Below are positions 1 through 8,400 of a stretch of 8,848 bases of DNA, piece after piece (within the stretch, counting starts at the first letter, position 1; every line of letters starts with the position of its first letter). Source of the DNA: Bacteroidia bacterium (GTDB lineage Bacteria > Bacteroidota > Bacteroidia > Bacteroidales > Azobacteroidaceae). Position numbers and translations under genes: made by a program. The notes under the pieces were generated by a model. That model made no database searches and was not told the origin of the DNA. It saw only the letters and a list, made by a program, of their open reading frames with translations. The stretch covers positions 1 to 8,848 of the forward strand of contig BNWW01000075.1 of the NCBI GenBank assembly GCA_025999115.1, read 5' to 3'.

Positions 1-1
1 A

Positions 2-361
2 CTCGGACAAAGTTCGTCCACCCTTTCCGGCGGAGAAAACCAGCGCGTGAAATTAGCCTTTCATTTAAGTGAAGAACGTATGCAACCCACCCTGTTTATT
101 TTCGACGAGCCCACCACCGGTTTGCATTTCCACGACATCAAAACATTGATGCGCGCCTTCGATGCTTTGATTGCACGCGGCCACACGATTGTGATTATCG
201 AACACAATATGGACGTGATTAAGATGGCTGATCATGTGATTGATTTGGGGCCGGATGGGGGCGAAAAAGGCGGTTATTTGGAGGCAGAGGGAACGCCGGA
301 AGCGATTGCAGCGAATCCGCAATCGCATACCGGGCGGTTTTTAAAGGAGAAATTGCAGTAA
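2..361 (+). CDS. uvrA: UvrA, excinuclease ABC subunit A (C-terminal part, 5' end outside the window)
   Basis: This is the C-terminal ~119 residues of the UvrA ATPase, which with UvrB scans DNA for bulky lesions in nucleotide excision repair in the cytoplasm. Reading in frame from base 2 gives the second ABC signature, [12 protein letters not shown], near the start. It is followed by the Walker B segment [12 protein letters not shown] (Asp-Glu at about 104-109) and the H-loop IIEHN (His codon at 203-205). The tail, with VIDLGPDGG and a GTPE segment, is the usual UvrA C-terminus and ends at TAA 359-361. About 820 residues are missing upstream, since UvrA is usually about 940 aa. A GTG at 47 lies inside the signature motif and is not a start. 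The gene converges on the - strand gene ending at 363, leaving one base between the stop codons. The family assignment is secure. Confidence 0.97.
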   Translation, partial: LGQSSSTLSGGENQRVKLAFHLSEERMQPTLFIFDEPTTGLHFHDIKTLMRAFDALIARGHTIVIIEHNMDVIKMADHVIDLGPDGGEKGGYLEAEGTPEAIAANPQSHTGRFLKEKLQ

Positions 362-362
362 T

Positions 363-995
363 TTAAAACTTCGCAAACAACCCAACATTCAAAAACCCTT
401 TGTATCCATATCCGGCCTCAGCAAAAGCTCCTTGATTCCTTCCGACCGAAACGCCAAACAAAGAAACGTGGAATGCAGGATAATACCGGGTTGAAAGTTT
501 GGGTGAATCGCTATGCGCTTTATACTGAGCCAGAACTGCACCTAAGCCCATCGTGCTATATAATTTGTAGGTCGGTTTCGTAACATAATGGAAACGGCCG
601 TCAACAGCCAAGGTGTAAAAATAGCGAGTGTAACTGTCGGCGGGACGAGTTCCGCCATACACAATATCCAAGTCATTGTGGTCGAAAGCAAAAACAGCGC
701 CAATCGAAAACAACCGGGAAACATTGTATTGATATTCTATATAAGGAGTAAACGCACTATATTCGCCTTTCGGTTGAAACGCAAACCCGCTCGGCACTAT
801 GCCTAAATGATCGACAATCGACGAAATAAACTGATTATAACCATACAAACCCAGACCCAACTTCACCTCCTGAATCCGCGTTTCTGCCGGAATCGGTTGG
901 AGTAAATCCACATTTTTCACTACTTGGATGCTGTCTTGCGCCATCGCGTCTCCCATCAAGGAAATCAAAAGAAGAAATAAGAAAATCTTTTTCAT
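363..995 (-). CDS. Secreted hypothetical protein, probable small outer-membrane beta-barrel
   Basis: The product has 210 residues and no family I can name. It starts with a clear signal peptide: MKK, a hydrophobic core at residues 4-14, and a probable signal peptidase I site AMA|QD after residue 19. The mature part alternates polar and hydrophobic/aromatic residues, as in PYIEYQYNVSRLFSIGAVF (85-103) and FAEAGYGYKG (191-200). It ends in Phe (GLFAKF), a typical terminal residue of outer-membrane barrels. From this I infer an 8-10-strand barrel in the outer membrane, with unknown function. It is the last gene of the - strand cluster, 34 nt after the acetyltransferase stop. No Shine-Dalgarno is seen before the ATG at 993-995, as is usual for Bacteroidota. 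Its 3' end abuts uvrA with no room for a separate terminator. Confidence 0.85.
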   Translation of the reverse strand: MKKIFLFLLLISLMGDAMAQDSIQVVKNVDLLQPIPAETRIQEVKLGLGLYGYNQFISSIVDHLGIVPSGFAFQPKGEYSAFTPYIEYQYNVSRLFSIGAVFAFDHNDLDIVYGGTRPADSYTRYFYTLAVDGRFHYVTKPTYKLYSTMGLGAVLAQYKAHSDSPKLSTRYYPAFHVSLFGVSVGRNQGAFAEAGYGYKGFLNVGLFAKF

Positions 996-1002
996 AAAAT
1001 TG

Positions 1003-1016
1003 AATATTTAAATATT
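1003..1016. repeat. 14-bp perfect AT palindrome upstream of the barrel gene
   Basis: AATATTTAAATATT reads the same on both strands and lies 8 bases upstream of the start codon at 995, inside the 34-nt gap after the acetyltransferase. It could be a protein-binding site, or part of an AT-rich leader that keeps the start codon unstructured. In such AT-rich sequence it may also be chance. Confidence 0.3.
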
Positions 1017-1029
1017 AGAGTATAAAATC

Positions 1030-1809
1030 TTAATCCAGCATTTGAACCATGTAAACCGCTTTCGGAAGAATGGTTCCGTTCAACGACTTCATCATCCCTT
1101 TATAACACGAAAGATCGTCGATTGTTTCCGTTTTATCCGAAAATGGTTGGATGTGGGTTTGCTCTCCACCGGTTGTTTCAAAAATCATGCCACTCTTGTG
1201 GACAAGCAACGCGCCTTGTTCGTTGAAAAAATCCCACAAAACGGCGGCGAATTGTTTTTCCGTCTTCAATACCGCATTCGGATAGGACATTAAAAAATCG
1301 TTGTATTGGGCATACAATTTTTTTAATTCCGATTCATCATAATCGGTAAGTATTTGAAAACGATGGATATAATCCTTGCTAATCAGTTCTTCCAATCGTG
1401 GATGCGGAATCATTTTTGGGAAAGCGCGCTCGAATCCGAATTTTGCATATACGTCGAATAATTTTTCTTCCTGCGGAATCAAAAAAGCGTAATGATAGTC
1501 TTTTTTCATCATTTCGTCGAACGAAGTTTGCAATAATCGCTTCATATAGCCTCGATTACGATAATCGGGATGCGTCATCACACCTGATAAATAAGCGCCC
1601 GGCCGGATTTCGTTTCCGGTTTTAATATTATGCGGAATCATTTGCAAGAAAGCCACGGGTTGGTTGTTTTCGACGGCAATCAGACATTCTTCTTCTTGAA
1701 AAATTTCTTGAAAATAGAAATCAATAAACGACCCGGCATCTTGCGGAAAACATTGTTTCCATAAGGCGATCAATGCGGGTTTGTGTTGTTTTTCAGTGAA
1801 TTGAATCAT
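1030..1809 (-). CDS. GNAT family N-acetyltransferase
   Basis: This 259-residue protein is predicted to transfer an acetyl group from acetyl-CoA to an unknown amine in the cytoplasm. The GNAT core occupies about residues 1-135. Strand beta4 with motif A is LSGVMTHPDYRNRGYMKRLL (74-93), whose R-N-R-G-Y-M turn is the acetyl-CoA pyrophosphate loop. Motif B ends in FDVYAKFGFERAF (118-130). Residues ~150-259 form a second region of about 110 residues ending AVYMVQMLD. This resembles the extended Eis-like bacterial GNATs more than a minimal ~150-aa domain, but the protein is shorter than Eis (~400 aa). The ATG at 1807-1809 lies 2 nt after the glycosyltransferase stop, which implies co-transcription and probably translational coupling. 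A role in acetylating an envelope sugar or peptide is possible from context only. Confidence 0.9.
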   Translation of the reverse strand: MIQFTEKQHKPALIALWKQCFPQDAGSFIDFYFQEIFQEEECLIAVENNQPVAFLQMIPHNIKTGNEIRPGAYLSGVMTHPDYRNRGYMKRLLQTSFDEMMKKDYHYAFLIPQEEKLFDVYAKFGFERAFPKMIPHPRLEELISKDYIHRFQILTDYDESELKKLYAQYNDFLMSYPNAVLKTEKQFAAVLWDFFNEQGALLVHKSGMIFETTGGEQTHIQPFSDKTETIDDLSCYKGMMKSLNGTILPKAVYMVQMLD

Positions 1810-1811
1810 AA

Positions 1812-2729
1812 TTATATCTTGTTTTGTAATAAACCTTTACTTACATAATAACGAAATTCGATTAATTTCTTCCCTTTGGCAAATTGGCCGCGCAAAAAGT
1901 AATAAAAACAAAGCACAAAACTACCGCCCCATTTCACGATTTCATCCGATAACCGCTTGAAATAAGCTGTTTTGGAAAGCGATAAAGTGCGAATCCGTTC
2001 ACTCTTTCCGATGGCAATCGTGATGCGCCGGAAAAAATCTTCGGTCAGTTTTTCTGCCGGAATATGATGATAAATAACGGCTTGCGGCACATAATAACAT
2101 TTTACACCGTTTTGAATCAATCGAAGGAAAAAATCTTTGTCCTCCGCACCCATTAAAGAGGCGCCTTTGCGCCCTAAATTCGTATTGAAATCGCCGTATT
2201 GGTGAAACAATGCCGTTTTAAAGGAGGCATGACCTGTTCCGGGATAATTTTTCGGACCCACGATTTTCACGGATTTTCCTTGGTCGTAAGCGCCGGTAAT
2301 CAAACGAAGCGTGTAGGGCGAAAGCCATTCGGGCGGCGGCGTTGCAAACACAGGTACTACCGGTTCGCTAATCAATTCGGCTTCGGGAAATTGACCGGAA
2401 AAATCGTTTAAGCGCGACAAAAAATCGGGACGAACGGTTTCGTCATCATCCATAAACACGATCCATTGGCCTTGCGCTTCATTCACTCCGCGATTGCGAG
2501 CATACGAAACGCCTTGTTGCAACTCTTTGAGATATAAGATATTAAATTCCGGATATTTTTCGACAAACGATTGACAAACGGCGGCAGTATCGTCAGCGCT
2601 GTTGTTATCCACGATAATCGTTTCAAAATTTTCCGGCAGAAAATCTTGGGATACAACGCTTTGCAATGTTTCGGACAGCGGTTTCGCCCGATTGTAACTG
2701 CAGATTACGATTGAAAATTTCATTTGCAT
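1812..2729 (-). CDS. Glycosyltransferase family 2
   Basis: This is a GT-A fold inverting glycosyltransferase that uses a nucleotide-sugar donor. Counting from the ATG at 2729 it has 305 residues. It opens with the GT2 strand MKFSIVICSYNRAKPLSETL, followed by ETIIVDNNSADDT (donor binding) and the metal-binding Asp cluster FMDDDETV (DDD codons at about 2442-2450). GAEDKDFFLRL further on carries the acidic pair typical of the catalytic base region. The C-terminal ~60 residues are basic and aromatic, with WGGSFVLCFYYFLRGQF, possibly a membrane-associating segment. The frame is open to an ATG at 2786, giving 324 aa, but those 19 extra residues are encoded by an interspersed repeat and precede the first beta strand, so I prefer 2729 (or the ATG at 2723). 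It is the second gene of the cluster, after the YfhO-like protein. The acceptor is unknown; a surface glycan is likely. Confidence 0.93.
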   Translation of the reverse strand: MQMKFSIVICSYNRAKPLSETLQSVVSQDFLPENFETIIVDNNSADDTAAVCQSFVEKYPEFNILYLKELQQGVSYARNRGVNEAQGQWIVFMDDDETVRPDFLSRLNDFSGQFPEAELISEPVVPVFATPPPEWLSPYTLRLITGAYDQGKSVKIVGPKNYPGTGHASFKTALFHQYGDFNTNLGRKGASLMGAEDKDFFLRLIQNGVKCYYVPQAVIYHHIPAEKLTEDFFRRITIAIGKSERIRTLSLSKTAYFKRLSDEIVKWGGSFVLCFYYFLRGQFAKGKKLIEFRYYVSKGLLQNKI

Positions 2730-2746
2730 CGTTTTTTTATACCGTC

Positions 2747-2824
2747 TAGCCCCCTGAAGGAAGAGTTGGGCGGAAAATTTGGACATTATGCTACGGCGGA
2801 GTCCCCTTTAGGGGATTTAGGGGT
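2747..2824. repeat. Interspersed palindromic repeat unit at a gene junction
   Basis: Two imperfect inverted arms enclose a core of about 32 bases. The left arm is CCCCCTGAAGGAAGAGTT (2750-2767). The right arm, read on the - strand, is CCCCTAAAGGGGACT (2800-2814), preceded by an extra CCCCTAAAT (2816-2824). From general knowledge, CCCCTAAA...GGGGACT elements recur in many Bacteroidales genomes. Here the unit covers the junction of two genes. It encodes the last ~12 residues (TPKSPKGDSAVA) and the TAA stop of the YfhO-like protein, and it contains the TAATG that creates an upstream ATG for the glycosyltransferase. No second copy of the unit is in this window, so the repeat status rests on recognition rather than on an internal match. 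Confidence 0.65.
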
Positions 2825-5294
2825 AAAAAACCGAACTCCCGAAACAAGAAGCAACAAAACCACCAATCCCGAAAAAATGGCGCTGATAATCCCGCAAATC
2901 CGCACATTATCCGGGTCAAAAATCATTTCGATATGATGTTTTCCGGCGGGAATTTCGACTGCACGCAAAATCCAATCGGCGCGACTAATGGGTACGGCTT
3001 GCCCGTCAACAAACGCTTTCCAACCATTTTTGTAATACACTTCGGAAAAAACGGCCAAGCCGGCTTGCGACGAAGAAGATTCGTATTCCACTCGGTTGGG
3101 ATAATAGGCCGTCATTTCAATCGTAGCCGTCGAATCGGGAACAATCACCGTTTTTTCAATTTCCGGTTGAAATTGTTTATCAAAAACGGCTTCCGTTTTC
3201 GGATTTAAATGATCCAAAGCGGCCATTTCGTCATCGGGCGTATCAACAAAACCGTATTGATCTACAAACCAAGCGTTTCCGAAAGCAAACGGATTCACGA
3301 GCGGCGGTTGTTCGGTATGATAAATGAGGTAGCGCGTATTCAACATATTCAAAGCCGGCGAATTTTGGAAAACGGGAAACAAATCTTCAGGATGAACGGC
3401 CGTTTGCAAAGCTGCCGCAATCGCTGCAATTTCTTTCGACAATCGCCGGTCGATCAAATCCTGATAACGACCCAATTTCGCAGCATGATAACCGCCGATA
3501 GATTTGTGAAAATAGGCTGTACGCGATTCGTTGAACGGATTTTGCAAATTCAACACCCGGTACGAAGGCGATTGATCCCTCAAAATAAATTCATCGACCG
3601 GCATCTTCGGAAATGATTGTTCTTTATGCGCTTTTTTAGTCAGAAAGTTTTTTTCGTTCAAATACCGTTTATCTACCGTCCATAAATCCGCTAAAATCAA
3701 GATTATCAATCCGGTAGCAATGTATGGCAAAGTCTTTTTCGTATCGTTGGAACGAATGAAAATCCAAATCAAACCGGCCGCTAACGCAATGAAAATCAAC
3801 GAACGAAGCGCATCGGCCTGTAATAACGCCTGCCGGTCGGCCACCAAAGCCGTGTAATACCAATCCGGCGCTTGGCTTTGAAATTGCGCATCAAACGTGG
3901 ATTCAAAATTGAGAAAAGCGGAAGGCATGATCCATAAAATCAAGCAAATTCCGGCAGTAATTCCGGCCGACCAATATAACGCCCCGTCATTGCGGGCTTG
4001 ACCCGCAATCCCCTGATTACACAGCGTGTTTAACGCCAAAACCGCCAAAATCGGAACTGTAAACGCCGGAATCACCAAAGCCATTTCCACCGTCCGGAAT
4101 TTACTGTACAACGGGAAATGATAATACATCCAATCGTTAAACCAAGCGAAATTTTTTCCCCAAGCCAAGAAAATAAAGAAAACGGTCGCGCCCAACAACC
4201 ACCATTTGATTTTGTCGGGAACGATAAACAAACCCAAAATAAACAAAAAGCAGACGATAGCGCCCAGATAAACCGGCCCGGAAGTGAAAGGTTTCTCGCC
4301 CCAATAAGTGTAGCTTTGTACGCCGTCGCGCGAAGTTTGCGCTCCGTGGTCTTTCAATTCCTGATAGAGATTGGAATCACGGCTCAAGGTTCCGCCCGAT
4401 TCGCCGCCCATCACATTGGGAATCATCAGCGAAAGGGTTTCGGCTTTCCCGTAACTCCATGAAAAAACGTAGTCTTTATCCAAACCGTCGGCCGCTGTTT
4501 TTTGTTCATCCGCTTGATTCAGAGGCGTTAATTCAGAGCGCCCGCGCATACTTTCCTGTCCCGATTCGTAATTGATATACAGATTGGAAAGATTGGCTAA
4601 AACTGCCAACAGCACGCCGGCCGTCAATAATCCCGAAACAATTCCGAAAGCTTTCCAATCGTTTTTCAGCCAACGGATCAACCCTCCAAACAAAATCAAA
4701 CAGAAAAGCGCCAGATAATACGTGATTTGCAAGTGATTGGCTAAAATCAACAGACTCAATCCGACGGTAAAAAGCACAAAACCTTGCCAATATTTCTTTT
4801 TAAAAAGCGAAATCATTCCGGCTAAGACTAAGGGCGAATAAGTCAACGCCCAAATTTTGGTAATATGTCCAGCGACAATAATAATAATATTGTACGACGA
4901 AAACGCCGTTGCAATCGCGCCCAAAGCCGCCAACCACCAAGGCGCGCCCAAAACAAGAAACAAAATGTAAGCCGTAATCAAAAAGAAGAAAACCGGACCG
5001 GCCGTATCCGAATAAATCGCATCATGGATATACGAAATAAAATTGACACTGGTTTGATAGCCCGTAATGTGGTAACTGGGCATTCCCGAAAACATGGAAC
5101 CAGTCCACCCCGACGGTTGGCCGGATTTTTCATTATAATCGAGCAATTCGCGCGCCATTCCCTGAAACTGGTTTATATCGCCTTGTTGCAACACTTTCCC
5201 TTCAAAAGCAGGATAAAAATAGGTTAAAACAAGTAAGAAAAAAAACGACTGCGACTCCGATATGCGGCGCGGCGGATTTGAAAAAAGATTTCAT
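2786..5294 (-). CDS. YfhO-family polytopic membrane protein, apparently frameshifted near its N-terminus
   Basis: This is a large polytopic inner-membrane protein of the YfhO family (GT-C-like architecture). In Bacillus subtilis YfhO is implicated in glycosylating cell-wall polymers; the substrate in Bacteroidota is not established. The main frame runs from a GTG at 5194 (802 aa). It has the early loop TGSMFSGMPSYHITG (31-45), GHITKIWALTYSPL (109-122) and about ten hydrophobic helices between residues 66 and 505. A soluble C-terminal part carries YYKNGWKAFVDGQAVPISR (720-738) and EIPAGKHHIEM, and a last helix lies at ~767-787. The GTG start would lose the first helix. An ATG at 5294 begins MKSFFKSAAPHIGVAVVFF in another frame and meets TGA at 5202-5204. 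Deleting one base of the T8 tract (5238-5245) gives a continuous ~835-aa protein through VLTYFYPAFEGKVLQQGD. A sequencing error, a slippage tract or a true mutation could explain this. Repeat-derived residues occur at 393-404 and at the C-terminus. Confidence 0.88.
3985..4018. repeat. Palindromic repeat carried in frame inside the YfhO-family gene
   Basis: The stretch holds a perfect 8-bp inverted repeat, ATTGCGGG (3989-3996) and CCCGCAAT (4002-4009), with a 5-base loop CTTGA. It matches the CGTCATTGCGGGCTTGACCC-type element I recognise as recurrent in bacterial genomes. On the coding strand it is translated as NQGIAGQARNDG (residues 393-404 of the 802-aa frame), placed in a short loop between a helix ending ALNTLC and the next helix starting LYWSAG. 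The frame is kept. Recognition of the element is from general knowledge; the hairpin itself is seen directly. Confidence 0.7.
5238..5245. other. A8/T8 homopolymer, probable frameshift site in the YfhO-family gene
   Basis: Eight consecutive A on the + strand (T8 in the coding strand) lie about 50 nt inside the gene beginning at ATG 5294. Upstream of the tract the ATG frame encodes MKSFFKSAAPHIGVAVVFF. Downstream, the frame shifted by one base encodes the expected hydrophobic helix and the EGKVLQQGD segment. Loss of one T would join them. A second tract, A6 at 5281-5286, could also restore the frame, but it gives a less helix-like N-terminus (MKSFSNPPRRISESQS). Confidence 0.65.
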
Positions 5295-5315
5295 ATTGTA
5301 TTTGAATTTTGTGTG

Positions 5316-5350
5316 CAAAAATAGCATAAAATTTTCGGATTATACACAAA
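5316..5350 (-). promoter_or_regulatory. Possible Bacteroidota-type promoter for the envelope operon
   Basis: On the - strand, TATTTTTG (5316-5323) fits the TAnnTTTG -7 element used by the primary sigma factor of Bacteroidota. A TTTG (5347-5350) lies 23 nt upstream as a candidate -33 element, at the long end of normal spacing. Transcription would start around 5309, leaving a short AT-rich leader before the ATG at 5294. The placement upstream of 5294, rather than close to the GTG at 5194, agrees with the longer gene model. The motif is short, so chance occurrence is possible. Confidence 0.5.
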
Positions 5351-5368
5351 TGCATAAAGTTTCAACCG

Positions 5369-5384
5369 GGTGTTATTAAACACC
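5369..5384. terminator. Small hairpin after the hybrid regulator, possible weak terminator
   Basis: GGTGTT (5369-5374) and AACACC (5379-5384) form a perfect 6-bp stem with a 4-base loop, about 29 nt downstream of the hybrid regulator stop codon on the - strand. No T-run follows in that direction, so it is not a canonical intrinsic terminator. It may instead stabilise the 3' end or lie in the operator region of the following operon. The remaining bases of the 118-bp gap (5295-5412) show only the promoter-like motif. Confidence 0.35.
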
Positions 5385-5412
5385 TTGCTATTCACAGGTA
5401 TTTTCAGGTTTA

Positions 5413-8400
5413 TTAGTAAGTTTTGGAGGTTGTCCTCTTCGCATATTGAAAAGGCTTCATACCATATTCCTCCTGAAACCATTTACTTAAATAACTGGTG
5501 TTTACGAATCCAATCCGGTCTGCCACTTCGGAAACGCTCAAGCCCTGTTCCAATAATTGGGCTGCGCGTTTCAACCGGATGGAACGGATGAAAACAATAG
5601 GCGTCTGGCCTGTAATAGCCAAGATTTTCCTGTATAGCCCGGTACGATCCATATTCATATCCTGACTGAGTTGTTTGACCGAATAGGATGAATCCTGCAT
5701 GTTTTTATTGACGTATTCGATAGCTTTTTTGATTAAATTTTCGTCAATATTCGTTGTCGTAATACTTTCCGGTTGTATTACTATGGCATTTTTGAACAAA
5801 GCTTTTCGTTCTTCCTGTCTTTCCAGTAGTTTCCGGATACGCAACAATAAGACTTCCAAGCTAAAAGGTTTGGAGATATAAGCATCTGCCCCTGAGGCAT
5901 ACCCTTCAATCTCTGCATTGTTGGCAGACCGGGCAGTAAGCAAGATAACCGGAATATGTGAAGTAGAGATCTCTTTTTTTAGGTTTTTACAAAATTCTAT
6001 TCCGTCCATTTCGGGCATCATCACGTCACTGAGTATTAAATCGGGGAGTTCTGCATTTGCTTTTTCCTTGCCGGTTTTACCGTTTGTTGCCGTAATAACA
6101 TGATAAAATTCGGATAATTGCTCATAAAGGAAAGCCAAAAATTCTTCATTGTCTTCAACAACAAGTAATTTGTATTTGTTTTCGATATTTTCACCAACCG
6201 GATTTATCCCTATTTTAGCCTCATTCGGCCTTAAATTGACAGGAATATATACTTTGAATGCACTTCCCTTATTGGGTTTACTTTCCACTTTGATAACGCC
6301 ATTATGTAGCCGTGTGTATTCTTGTACTATATGTAACCCGATTCCGCTACCCGAAACATTTTCGCCATTTCCTTTCGCCCTGTAAAAACGGGTAAAAATA
6401 TGAGGCAGATCTTTTTCTTGTATTCCGCAACCGGAATCTGTTACCTGAATGTAAAAAGCGCCGTTTCCATTATCGAACGAATCGTCACAATCAAAGAGGA
6501 TATGGACAGTCCCATTTTTTGGAGTGAATTTGAAAGCATTAGACAACAGGTTGCATACAATTTTATTTAGCTTGTCTTTATCAACATAAAAGCTGACATT
6601 TTTTTTAAGACATGCTACTTGGAAGGTTATATTTTTATTTTGTGCAATTTCATTAAAGGAAAGGCTGATATTTTCAATAAAATCACAGACATTAAAATAA
6701 CTTAATTGAAGCGTTTCTCCTTTCATCTCCATCCGGCGGAAATCCAATAACTGGTTTACCAACTCCAATAATCCGATGGCATTTTTGTATATGTTATTCA
6801 ATTGTTCTTTTAGTTTTTTATCTTCCATCTTTTTAAGGATTGCATCCAAAGGCGTAAGGATAAGTGTTAGCGGAGTCCGTAATTCATGGCTTACGTTAGT
6901 AAAAAAACGAAATTTCATTTCATCCAGTTGTTCTTTTTGTATCCTTTCAAGTTTACCCTTTTTTAATTGCAGGTAATAATTGATGCAAGTATAAAGGAGG
7001 ACTGAAATAAGTACCAGATATATCATATAAGCCCAGGTTGTTTTCCAGAAAGGAGGATGGATAATGATATTCAATTCGGCAAATTCATTTCCCCATTCTT
7101 TGAAATTATTGGCGGCATGTGTCTTAAATATATATTTACCAGGAGGCAAGTTGGTATAAGTAGCCCGTCCGGTTCCATCGGCAGATGCTATTTCATGCCA
7201 TCGATCATCAATGCCTTCCAATTTGTAACGGTAATACGTTTGTGCCGGATTGATAAAGTTCAAAGCAGAGAAATCCAAAGTAAAAAAATTCTGGTTGTAT
7301 TTTAATGAAATTGAGTTAGTTGTTGTAATGGATTGGGTGAGTATTATGTTTTTATCATATTTTTTACCTTCTTTTATCTCCGTTCCAAGCAATGAAAATT
7401 TGGTAAAAAGCGGTTTCCTCAAAGGTTGCCGGTTTTGGTATAACAATTCAGGATTAATGATGTTAAACCCGTCTAATCCGCCCAATAATATAAGGCCTTG
7501 TTTGGTTTTATAGGCAGAACGGTTAACAAATTCATAATTAATAATTCCATCATAATGATTGAAATTTGTAAAAGAATAATTCATCACATGGTTAATTTCA
7601 GAAACATCGATGCAAGAGATTCCATTGAATGTTGATACCCATATCTTATGGTTATCATCTTCAATGATTGCATTGATACCACTGTTAATTAATCCGTTTT
7701 CCGCATGAAAGGTATGTAATTTGTTTTCCGTATCATTCCAGACATTTAGTCCGTCTTTTGTACCAAACCAGATTAATCCTCTACTGTCGATAAGTAAATT
7801 TGTGTATGATTGATTATTGTGCCGGAATGTAGCAGGATCAACATTTTTTGTCTCGGAAGTTGTTTTTACGGTTCCATCGTTCGTATTATAAATATACAGG
7901 CCGAAGTTATTGGCTATCAGCAGTTCGTTTTCCCTGAATTTAAGAATTTGTTCTACATAGAGTATGTCATTTCCGTTTTCGAGTTGGATTTTATTGAAAG
8001 AACCTTTTTCCGGATTATATGTTCCAAATCCTTCATAATATAATCCGAGGTAAATAGCGCCCTTATGGTCTTCATAAAATGCAGATACATTTTTCTTTAA
8101 TTCCAATTGATAAGGATTTAAACGGAATAAACCGTCGGAAGTGCCAAGCCACATCCTGTTATTTATATCATTGTACAAAAAATTACAATAAGATTGATTA
8201 TCATTAAAGACAGGAGATAATTCGTATGTTTGCGGATTCATGTTAAAAAGACCTTGAGTAGTACCTATCAGTATTTTATTATTAAATTCGGAAAAACATC
8301 CGACAATCAGGGCTTTGTGGTTGCTGATTCCAAAGTCGTGTTTTTCAATCTTTTTAAATTTGAAACGATCCGGATGGTAGTATAATAATCCTCTGTCTAA

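Noticed and set aside
65..328. 87-codon - strand frame opposite uvrA
   Set aside because: Antisense to highly conserved UvrA motifs, with a Cys/Arg/His-rich sequence typical of shadow frames.
2730..2786. N-terminal 19-residue extension of the glycosyltransferase from the ATG at 2786
   Set aside because: The residues are encoded by the interspersed repeat and precede the first conserved GT2 strand, and two internal ATGs (2729, 2723) fit the family start better.
3209..3616. 135-codon open frame on the + strand inside the YfhO-family gene
   Set aside because: It lies fully antisense to a well-supported gene, has no recognisable domain, and its basic, arginine-rich composition is typical of a shadow frame.
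4118..4462. 114-codon open frame on the + strand
   Set aside because: Antisense shadow of the YfhO-family gene, with no domain and no promoter or start context.
4865..5227. 120-codon + strand frame reaching past the GTG start region of the YfhO-family gene
   Set aside because: It is antisense to the gene once the frameshifted N-terminus is recognised, and its low-complexity Asn/Arg-rich sequence resembles no protein family.
5291..5482. 63-codon - strand frame spanning the gap after the hybrid regulator
   Set aside because: It overlaps the regulator's AraC domain in another frame and has no recognisable features. The gap is better explained by a promoter and a hairpin.
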